From positions 1 to 29,091 of IMG/VR virus record IMGVR_UViG_3300042691_000707: a DNA stretch of 29,091 bases. One strand, 5' to 3'. The notes under the pieces are model-generated. The model was not told where the DNA came from. It did not search any database and worked only from the letters and a program-made list of their open reading frames with translations. How positions within the stretch are numbered: the stretch's first letter is position 1; every line of letters begins with the position of its first letter. The DNA is from a virus. Positions 24,743 through 29,091 of this stretch are shown here, piece after piece. The position numbers and the translations under genes are program-made.

Positions 24743-24975
24743 TACCTAAACCTCGCTGTCTTTTTTGCCACCGTCTTAGGCTGAGCCACGAACTGCTTGC
24801 CCGCCTTCTTGCCCGCCCGCTTAGCCCGGGTCGTTGCCGCGTATTCTGCGGGAGACAACGCCTTGATGGCCGCTTCGGGCAAGTATCGCTCACCCGTCTT
24901 GGAAGACGGCTTGCCGGACTTGGTACGCCACTTTTGGGCAGTCCAGTCCTTGAGCGATTGCTGCGGGTTCTTCAT
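24742..24975 (-). CDS. Small basic protein, DUF5872-like
   Basis: A 77-residue lysine/arginine-rich protein. LKDWTAQKWRTKSGKPSSKT is followed by GERYLPEAAIKALSPAEYAA and TTRAKRAGKKAGKQF. 'W-x-T-K-S-G-K-P-S-x-K-T-G-E-x-Y-x-P-x-x-A-I' is the pattern I associate with the DUF5872 family, of unknown function, found in phages and giant viruses. Basic composition suggests nucleic-acid binding or packaging with DNA. It overlaps the preceding gene (ATGA) and its stop overlaps the start of the connector gene (TAATG). Confidence 0.7.
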   Translation of the reverse strand: MKNPQQSLKDWTAQKWRTKSGKPSSKTGERYLPEAAIKALSPAEYAATTRAKRAGKKAGKQFVAQPKTVAKKTARFR

Positions 24976-25355
24976 ACCATTTTGCCGCGAGTTTTACCGC
25001 GTTGGGCGATGCCATCGGCACGAGAGGAAGCAGTCATGCCGCCTTTTTTCATGCCCCGCCCAGCTTCACGACGTTCTTCTGCCGCCGCTTCTCGCATGGC
25101 TTGCCGAGCGCGGGGGTCAAAAAGCGCCTCGCCCGCCGTCTTATCCTCTTTATTAAAAATCTCTTCCGCTTTCTTGTAGCCCGCACTGCGAGCGCCGGGG
25201 CTGCGCGAGGTGCCAAAACCATTGTCGCCGCGCAACCTGTCCTTAATTTTTGTCGAAAGCTTATCCGCGATATCACTCACGCCGTACATCGACTTTTTAT
25301 CAAGCTCCAACTCTTCGCGCATCATGCGCTCACGAGGTGTTTCTTTCTCAGCCAC
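24972..25355 (-). CDS. Small charged protein ending in the DGIAQRGKTRGK tag
   Basis: A 127-residue protein. I place the start at GTG 25355 (VAEKETPRERMM) because GGAGG lies five bases before it; another GTG four codons upstream would overlap that site. The body is charged and helical (REELELDKKSMYGVSDIADK, ARQAMREAAAEERREAG). The C-terminus is GMKKGGMTASSRADGIAQRG followed by KTRGKMV, a tag nearly shared with the proteins at 25638 and 25911 and related to that at 26928. The start overlaps the stop of the 95-residue gene. Function is unknown; co-packaging with the capsid or DNA is a guess from composition and position. Confidence 0.72.
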   Translation of the reverse strand: MAEKETPRERMMREELELDKKSMYGVSDIADKLSTKIKDRLRGDNGFGTSRSPGARSAGYKKAEEIFNKEDKTAGEALFDPRARQAMREAAAEERREAGRGMKKGGMTASSRADGIAQRGKTRGKMV

Positions 25356-25635
25356 GATAACCTCCACCTTTGGCCTTGTACTGCTTAGCCAGAAGCTGCG
25401 CCTTGCGGGCCGACCACTGCCCTGCGGCAGTACCCTGCACCGCCTGCGCCTTGATACGGTTAAACAGCGCCTTGCGCATGCCGGGGTTGGTGTAGTTGCC
25501 AGCCGCGTTGACCTTGGACTCTACCTTTCCGCCCTCGGCGTACTGAGTGAAATCGGTGTCGTCCCGCCGGGCCTTCTTGACCCCTTTGGGCATCTTGCTG
25601 GGGTTTATGGCCCCCATGCCACGGCTGGCCATCAT
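25348..25635 (-). CDS. Conserved small basic phage protein (GQWSARKAQ family)
   Basis: A 95-residue protein. PKGVKKARRDDTDFTQYAEG is followed by a short variable part and then AGNYTNPGMRKALFNRIKAQ (about residues 45-64) and GQWSARKAQLLAKQYKAKGG (about 72-91). These two blocks recur widely in small proteins of environmental phages; I know of no established function. A YAEGG element near residue 32 resembles the A-x-G-G motifs of its neighbours, but the C-terminal DGIA tag is absent. AAGGTG precedes the two adjacent ATGs. It overlaps the next gene by eight bases. Confidence 0.75.
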   Translation of the reverse strand: MMASRGMGAINPSKMPKGVKKARRDDTDFTQYAEGGKVESKVNAAGNYTNPGMRKALFNRIKAQAVQGTAAGQWSARKAQLLAKQYKAKGGGYRG

Positions 25636-25637
25636 GA

Positions 25638-25901
25638 CTAGATCACCTTCCCACGGGTCTTGCCGCGCTGGGCGCAGCCATCAGCGCGAGCAGAAGCGGA
25701 GCCGCCAGAGGCCATCCTCTTAGGTGCCATGGGAGTGGAAGCGGGGGCAGAGGCGGGCTTCATCGGGGGCTTAACAGACTCATAGCCCTTTTGTTCCCGG
25801 CGATCCACTTGTTGGTACAAAGAGTCCAACTCGGGAACGGATTTACCAGCTTCACGCTGCTTCTCCAACTCCCGAATGCGATCCATCATTTTCTGATCCA
25901 T
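25638..25901 (-). CDS. Small coiled-coil protein ending in the DGCAQRGKTRGK tag
   Basis: An 87-residue protein. An N-terminal charged helix (MMDRIRELEKQREAGKSVPE) and QQVDRREQKGYES are followed by a Pro/Ala linker (PPMKPASAPASTPMAPK). The C-terminus RMASGGSASARADGCAQRGK plus TRGKVI is the tag shared with its neighbours. AAGGGG lies five bases before the ATG. It lies between the 334-residue tagged protein and the 95-residue gene, separated by 9 and 2 bases. The coiled coil suggests oligomerisation; its partner and role are unknown. Confidence 0.72.
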   Translation of the reverse strand: MDQKMMDRIRELEKQREAGKSVPELDSLYQQVDRREQKGYESVKPPMKPASAPASTPMAPKRMASGGSASARADGCAQRGKTRGKVI

Positions 25902-25910
25902 GTCAGCCCC

Positions 25911-26915
25911 TTAGTACATCTTGCACTTGGTTTTGCCCCGCGAAGCGATGCCATCGCCCCGCTTGGACGCGGAGGAGGTCGAGCCACCAGAGGCCATCTT
26001 CTTGGCGGCAGGTTTAGCCTTGATGGCTCCACCCTTTTTCTTGACCGTGAAGTCTCTGCCGCCGATGTTCTCGCGCAGCGCCCGCATCGCGGCTTCGTAG
26101 CCGGGGGCGTTGGGGTCAAGGCCATAGCGCGAAGCGTTCTCGCGCAGCATCTCTTCTTGACGGGCCGTAGCGCGGGCACCGCGAGCAGACTCCCGCATCT
26201 GGGTAGCCGACGGGCCAGTCAGACGAGGGGTAGGAGCAGGAAGCGCGGCTCGACCGGCGGGGCCGGGCAACTCTTTCAGGTAAGGTGCTGCGGACTCAGC
26301 GGCGCGGGCCCCCGTACGGTTAGCCAGACCTTTGGCAAGCGCAGCAACACCTTTGAGGCCGGGGCCACCAATCAGGTACTCCTCGGGGCTCACGCGCTCC
26401 AACGCCTGCGCCTCGGCTTGCTGGCGCATCTCTGGAGACATCGGAGGCGGGTTGTACGCAGCGGCAGGGGCTTCAGGGCGGCGACGGGGAACATAGTTCT
26501 CCATGCCGACTCCACCAGCACGGCTGTTGGTGCTTACCGCCGCAGGAGCCTCGGGGCGACGACGGGGAACATAGTTCTCCATGCCGACACCACCAGCGCG
26601 GCTATCAGTGCCCGTACGAACAGCAGGTGCCCGAACAGACGCGGGAGCAGCAACGGAGGCCGGTGCGCGAGTAGCGACCGTGCCCGGGTCGTACATCTCA
26701 CCCGTCTCCATGTTGCGGCGAAAACCCCCCGGGTGAACACCACCACCGATGTCCCGATCGTCTCCAATATCCGCCTGCTTTTGCGGCTCGACAGGAGAGA
26801 AAGTGCGGGTCTCGACCGGAGCGCCTTCGCCCTTGCGGTCTTTAGACAGCATGTAGCCCAGTGCGCCTAGCGCAGCAAGGCCAGCAAGTTGTGCGGTACG
26901 ACGCCCTTTTGCCAT
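25911..26915 (-). CDS. Putative virion protein with N-terminal hydrophobic segment and DGIASRGKTK tag
   Basis: A 334-residue protein. After MAKGRRTAQ comes a short hydrophobic helix (LAGLAALGALGYML, about residues 10-23), then a Pro/Ala/Arg-rich disordered region with two copies of a 22-residue unit beginning SRAGGVGMENYVPRRR. A helical region follows (SPEMRQQAEAQALERVSPEE), then RQEEMLRENASRYGLDPNAP and YEAAMRALRENIGGRDF. The C-terminus is KKMASGGSTSSASKRGDGIA followed by SRGKTKCKMY, the local tag. AAGGAG lies six bases before the ATG. The hydrophobic N-terminus could be a membrane or packing segment. No known domain is recognised. Confidence 0.68.
   Translation of the reverse strand: MAKGRRTAQLAGLAALGALGYMLSKDRKGEGAPVETRTFSPVEPQKQADIGDDRDIGGGVHPGGFRRNMETGEMYDPGTVATRAPASVAAPASVRAPAVRTGTDSRAGGVGMENYVPRRRPEAPAAVSTNSRAGGVGMENYVPRRRPEAPAAAYNPPPMSPEMRQQAEAQALERVSPEEYLIGGPGLKGVAALAKGLANRTGARAAESAAPYLKELPGPAGRAALPAPTPRLTGPSATQMRESARGARATARQEEMLRENASRYGLDPNAPGYEAAMRALRENIGGRDFTVKKKGGAIKAKPAAKKMASGGSTSSASKRGDGIASRGKTKCKMY
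26460..26603 (-). repeat. Two direct copies of a 66-bp coding unit
   Basis: The 334-residue gene carries two 66-base copies (26538-26603 and 26460-26525) encoding the same 22 residues, SRAGGVGMENYVPRRR plus PEAPAA, 78 bases apart. The central block around GGGGAACATAGTTCTCC is identical at the base level; a few third-position changes occur outside it. This indicates a fairly recent in-frame duplication. Confidence 0.85.
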
Positions 26916-26927
26916 GATGGCTCCTTA

Positions 26928-27431
26928 TCAGCAGTAGCCGCCCTTTTTCATACCCAGCGGTTTGGCGGCACCCATCTTGACCTGCATGCCCTTGGTCTTG
27001 CCCTTGGTGGCCACGCCGTCCTTGCTGGGAGCAGCGGTCTTCACGGCACCCATCTTGGCAGTGGTGATGCCGCCGTTGGCCATCTTCTTGGCGTAGCCGC
27101 CCTTTTTCATACCCATCTCAGCCATCTCGTGCTTGATCATGGACTTGGGAGCACCCTTCTTTTTCATGAAGGACACTTCCTTTTTCATCATCGCCTTGGA
27201 TTCTTTCATTTCACCACCTCGTGAGAAAAGTTCGTTGGCCCCTTGGTCAGTGGTAGGCCGATTCACCACTTGTCTATCCGGGCGGCTGCCCGAAGAGCCA
27301 AACTTCTTGCCCTTATCTGCGCTGAGAAACTCTTTGCCTACGGACTGAGGAACACCTGCCTTCTTAGCAAACGCGGGGTTCTTAGCCACCGCCGCCATGA
27401 AGTTATGCTGTTTCTTAGACACGCTCGGCAC
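26928..27431 (-). CDS. Lysine/glycine-rich small virion-region protein with tag-like repeats
   Basis: A 167-residue protein starting at GTG 27431 (PSVSKKQHNFMAAVAKNPAF), preceded by GGGAGAG. The N-terminal ~40 residues (KKQHNFMAAVAKN ... VGKEFLSADKGKKF) form a domain seen in small phage proteins. The middle (MMKKEVSFMKKKGAPKSMIK) is very basic. The C-terminal third has GMKKGGY twice, KKMANGGITTAK and SKDGVATKGKTKG, a variant of the tag in the three genes downstream, but followed here by ~19 more residues ending in MKKGGYC. The high charge suggests contact with DNA or the inside of the capsid. It overlaps the upstream membrane/coiled-coil gene by 17 bases. Confidence 0.72.
   Translation of the reverse strand: MPSVSKKQHNFMAAVAKNPAFAKKAGVPQSVGKEFLSADKGKKFGSSGSRPDRQVVNRPTTDQGANELFSRGGEMKESKAMMKKEVSFMKKKGAPKSMIKHEMAEMGMKKGGYAKKMANGGITTAKMGAVKTAAPSKDGVATKGKTKGMQVKMGAAKPLGMKKGGYC
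26934..27115 (-). repeat. Perfect 23-bp direct repeat encoding GMKKGGY
   Basis: The bases at 26934-26956 and 27093-27115 are identical over 23 positions. Both lie in the 167-residue gene and encode the GMKKGGY element in the same frame. The exact identity at the DNA level points to recent duplication or recombination within the tag region. Confidence 0.8.
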
Positions 27432-27663
27432 GATTGCTCTCCCGCATTGCGTCGATCTTGCGCTCGATCCGGTCGAAACGCTCCATCAACTGCGCCATGT
27501 CGGCCCGGAACTCCGTGCGAGTGATGTGGTCACGCGCCACTTCCTCACGGGTGCGATTGAGTAGAACACTGATGCGTTGCAATTCAGCGAACTTCTCTTT
27601 CACGACGAACCCCAGTAGAGCAACGATGGCTGTCAGCACCACGTTCCATACCATCATTTCCAT
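27415..27663 (-). CDS. Small membrane-anchored coiled-coil protein
   Basis: An 82-residue protein with one N-terminal transmembrane helix (about residues 3-21, MVWNVVLTAIVALLGFVVKE) and a long charged helix (AELQRISVLLNRTREEVARD, EFRADMAQLMERFDRIERKI). The topology is like the 89-residue lysis-cassette protein at 15546 and like some holin-accessory (hemolysin XhlA-type) proteins, yet it lies far from the lysis genes, between capsid-region genes. AAGGTG precedes the ATG. A role in membrane contact during lysis or DNA entry is possible; no homology can be claimed. Confidence 0.68.
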   Translation of the reverse strand: MEMMVWNVVLTAIVALLGFVVKEKFAELQRISVLLNRTREEVARDHITRTEFRADMAQLMERFDRIERKIDAMRESNRAERV

Positions 27664-27672
27664 CGCGCACCT

Positions 27673-27918
27673 TTAGCAGTTCCACGCCCGCAGGGCTTTG
27701 TTAATCCGGGAATTTGGGTCTTTCGCCGTCTTCTCGGATGTGAGTTTCTTCTTCATCCCACTCATCCTTGCGCAGAAGGAGTCTCGCCTCTTTCCGCCTT
27801 CGGGTTGCGGGGGCTTTAGATTCATCCCTTGGGCCTTCGCAGAGGCGCGACCCTTGGCGTTCAAGCCACCCTTTGGGTTCTTTCCTTCTTTGCGAGTCCA
27901 TGCGGGAGTCTTAGCCAT
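27673..27918 (-). CDS. Small basic protein, DUF6321-like
   Basis: An 81-residue protein: TPAWTRKEGKNPKGGLNAKG (residues 4-23), RASAKAQGMNLKPPQPEGG, then RRDSFCARMSGMKKKLT and a basic end NKALRAWNC. The block 'W-T-R-K-E-G-K-N-P-x-G-G-L-N-x-K-G-R' with 'S-F-C-A-R-M-x-G-M' is diagnostic of a small family I know as DUF6321, found in phages near structural genes; its function is unknown. The start overlaps the upstream stop by eight bases and has only a weak ribosome site, so it is probably coupled. Confidence 0.8.
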   Translation of the reverse strand: MAKTPAWTRKEGKNPKGGLNAKGRASAKAQGMNLKPPQPEGGKRRDSFCARMSGMKKKLTSEKTAKDPNSRINKALRAWNC

Positions 27919-28189
27919 AAAACACCGTGACTTTGGCGTTGGACAGCGTGACGTACACGTCGGTTTTGAACAGAATGCCGTCCGAAGGCACGACCATGGA
28001 GAAAGTCTCTCCCTGCGCCGACGTGTTGATCGTCATCACCGTGGTGCCACTAGAGCCGCCGTCCTTGAAGACGACACTACCCGCCGAAGCGCCCGGCTCA
28101 ATCAATGCGCCACGAACACGGGTACGGCCCGCAAACGCAGTGCCTGACGCGGCCAGCGATGAGGCTAGGATGTCAGTTTGCATACCCAT
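27911..28189 (-). CDS. Small conserved phage structural protein
   Basis: A 92-residue protein, mostly beta. RTRVRGALIEPGASAGSVVF (about residues 22-41) is followed by KDGGSSGTTVMTINTSAQGE and MVVPSDGILFKTDVYVTLSN, ending VTVFYG. This pattern is widespread in aquatic phages, usually a short gene close to the capsid or tail genes; no function has been shown to my knowledge. A TAGGAG site lies six bases before the ATG (a second ATG two codons later is possible). Location after the capsid gene suggests a minor virion protein. Confidence 0.75.
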   Translation of the reverse strand: MGMQTDILASSLAASGTAFAGRTRVRGALIEPGASAGSVVFKDGGSSGTTVMTINTSAQGETFSMVVPSDGILFKTDVYVTLSNAKVTVFYG

Positions 28190-28202
28190 GGCGGGCTCCT
28201 AG

Positions 28203-28604
28203 TTAGGCAGCGACAGCGCCGTTGAGAGCAACAATAGCCCAACCAGCAGCGGTGTACACCAGCATGGCCGACTCACCGACGTTGGTAAAGGTGATGGTGG
28301 TGAAACCCAGAGCGGTCGTGGGGGTCAGCACAGCAGAGCCGCCATCCACAACGTGGGTGATGATCTTGACTTCGCCAGCGGTACCGTTAGCCAGAGTCAG
28401 GGCTTGAGCCGCGCCAGTGGTGGTCAGTGCAGTGAAGGCGTTGGTGACATCGACCGCGCCAGCGCCAGACAGCGACTGGGTGCCAAGAACAACATCGGTG
28501 CCGAAGGAAGAGTTAACCGTGACAGCGCCAGTGGTGCTATTGACGGTGATGGACTGGAAGCCGTTCTGGGAGCGAACCGGCCCGGAGAAGGTGGTGTTAG
28601 CCAT
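28203..28604 (-). CDS. Putative capsid-associated (decoration-like) protein
   Basis: A 133-residue Thr/Ala/Gly-rich, beta-strand protein: MANTTFSGPVRSQNGFQSIT, TGAAQALTLANGTAGEVKII (about residues 64-83), ALGFTTITFTNVGESAMLVY (about 98-117) and GWAIVALNGAVA at the end. It is the first gene after the capsid gene and terminator, the usual place of decoration or capsid-stabilising proteins in these phages; this role is inferred from position and composition. TGAGGA lies before the ATG. No known catalytic motif is present. Confidence 0.72.
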   Translation of the reverse strand: MANTTFSGPVRSQNGFQSITVNSTTGAVTVNSSFGTDVVLGTQSLSGAGAVDVTNAFTALTTTGAAQALTLANGTAGEVKIITHVVDGGSAVLTPTTALGFTTITFTNVGESAMLVYTAAGWAIVALNGAVAA

Positions 28605-28701
28605 TTGATCCTCACATGCGATTGAGGTGCTGCTGTCTGCATGTCGTCGGCCCCGGAGCCGTCAGCAACACCGGATAACCCGGGTTTAGACCAATATAAC
28701 C

Positions 28702-28730
28702 CAAAAGAAAAAGGGGCACAAGGCCCCTTT
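28702..28730 (-). terminator. Intrinsic terminator after the capsid gene
   Basis: On the minus strand an 8-bp perfect stem (28723-28730 with 28710-28717) and a 5-base loop are followed by TTCTTTT (28703-28709). It lies 42 bases after the capsid stop. Because no strong promoter is obvious between it and the next gene (28604), it may allow partial read-through and so set a high capsid-to-tail ratio. Confidence 0.85.
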
Positions 28731-28771
28731 CTCAGTGGACGGCCGGGAACCCCCAACCCAGTCCTTTAGGC

Positions 28772-29091
28772 TCAGGTAGAACCCGAAGAACCCCACATTC
28801 CGAGCGGATCCGACCAACCGAACGAATAACGCTCGCGGGCCTTGTAGCGGACGTTGCCGGTGTCGAAGTCTCCATCCATGGAATTCTGCAACGGGGTACG
28901 CACGAAGTGCTTCATACCGTTGGGAACGTCCGTGGTCAGGAACCAAGCGTTCGGGTCAGTCAGGAAGTGGTTGACCGTGTAGCCCTCGGGGATAGCGCCC
29001 ATCTGCTTGATAGCGTTGATGTCGTTATCGGCGGTGGCAACCCGCAGTTCGGTGTCCAGCAGACGCTTGGCAACGAACATCAGGCTCGGGG
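28772..29091 (-). CDS. Major capsid protein, C-terminal end (partial)
   Basis: The last ~106 residues of a protein that continues beyond the right edge. An internal Met at 29080 is not the start: the frame stays open to the edge (reading P-S-L before it). RLLDTELRVATADNDINAIK is followed by MGAIPEGYTVNHFLTDPNAW, FLTTDVPNGMKHFVRTPLQN and DGDFDTGNVRYKARERYSFG, ending in a Gly/Ser-rich tail. 'N-x-F-L-T-D-x-x-A-W-F-L-x-T-D-x-P-N-G-x-K-H-F-x-R' is a pattern I know from capsid proteins of environmental podoviruses. The terminator at 28702-28730 follows. The C-terminal part lies in the HK97-like core (inferred). Confidence 0.82.
   Translation of the reverse strand, partial: PSLMFVAKRLLDTELRVATADNDINAIKQMGAIPEGYTVNHFLTDPNAWFLTTDVPNGMKHFVRTPLQNSMDGDFDTGNVRYKARERYSFGWSDPLGMWGSSGST

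Noticed and set aside
28605-28701. Sigma-70 promoter after the capsid terminator
   Set aside because: AT-rich bits such as TTATATT occur, but no -35/-10 pair with proper spacing is convincing.

Overview
This window is one late (virion assembly and lysis) region of a tailed bacteriophage. It most resembles uncultured short-tailed (podovirus-like) phages known mainly from aquatic metagenomes. The evidence is a capsid protein end, a head-tail adaptor pair, a P22 gp10-like tail nozzle, T7-style large internal virion proteins including a very long last one, a GH108 endolysin with a holin, and no tail sheath or tube genes. The lysis enzyme type suggests a Gram-negative host; the exact host cannot be read from this DNA. 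No terminase, portal, replication gene, integrase or tRNA is visible.

Layout. All but the first ~0.5 kb is coded on the minus strand, so the genes are transcribed from right to left. The right edge holds the C-terminal end of the major capsid protein, followed by a clear intrinsic terminator (28702-28730). Next come small structural or hypothetical proteins (28604-27415), then a run of lysine/glycine-rich small proteins sharing a C-terminal tag (27431-24972). The head-tail connector region (24742-22517) follows, with two adaptor-like proteins and interspersed small proteins. From 22517 to 15819 lie tail-surface proteins: fibre-like proteins, a protein made of fifteen 20-residue repeats, a glycine-rich tip-like protein and a receptor-binding-type fibre. 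The lysis cassette (15815-14537) sits inside the tail module. Then come the tail nozzle, another surface protein, and four internal-virion-type proteins, ending with a 1943-residue protein carrying an HEXXH metallopeptidase motif.

At the far left, two short plus-strand genes converge on the late operon and end at an intrinsic terminator (467-494) that abuts the stop of the giant gene.

The minus-strand genes are very tightly packed. Most start codons overlap the previous stop (ATGA, TGATG, TAATG) or follow it within about 15 bases with a good Shine-Dalgarno sequence, so this looks like one or a few long late transcripts with translational coupling. Three genes under 60 codons (15819-15980, 21375-21554, 23435-23611) fill the only gaps.

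The most unusual content is: a repeated C-terminal tag across four neighbouring small proteins; exactly phased 20-residue and 11-residue repeats in one fibre-like protein; small plug-in beta modules inserted into three tail proteins; a bacterial-type CFI-box domain after a polyglycine run in a virion protein; and a metallopeptidase signature in the giant internal protein.
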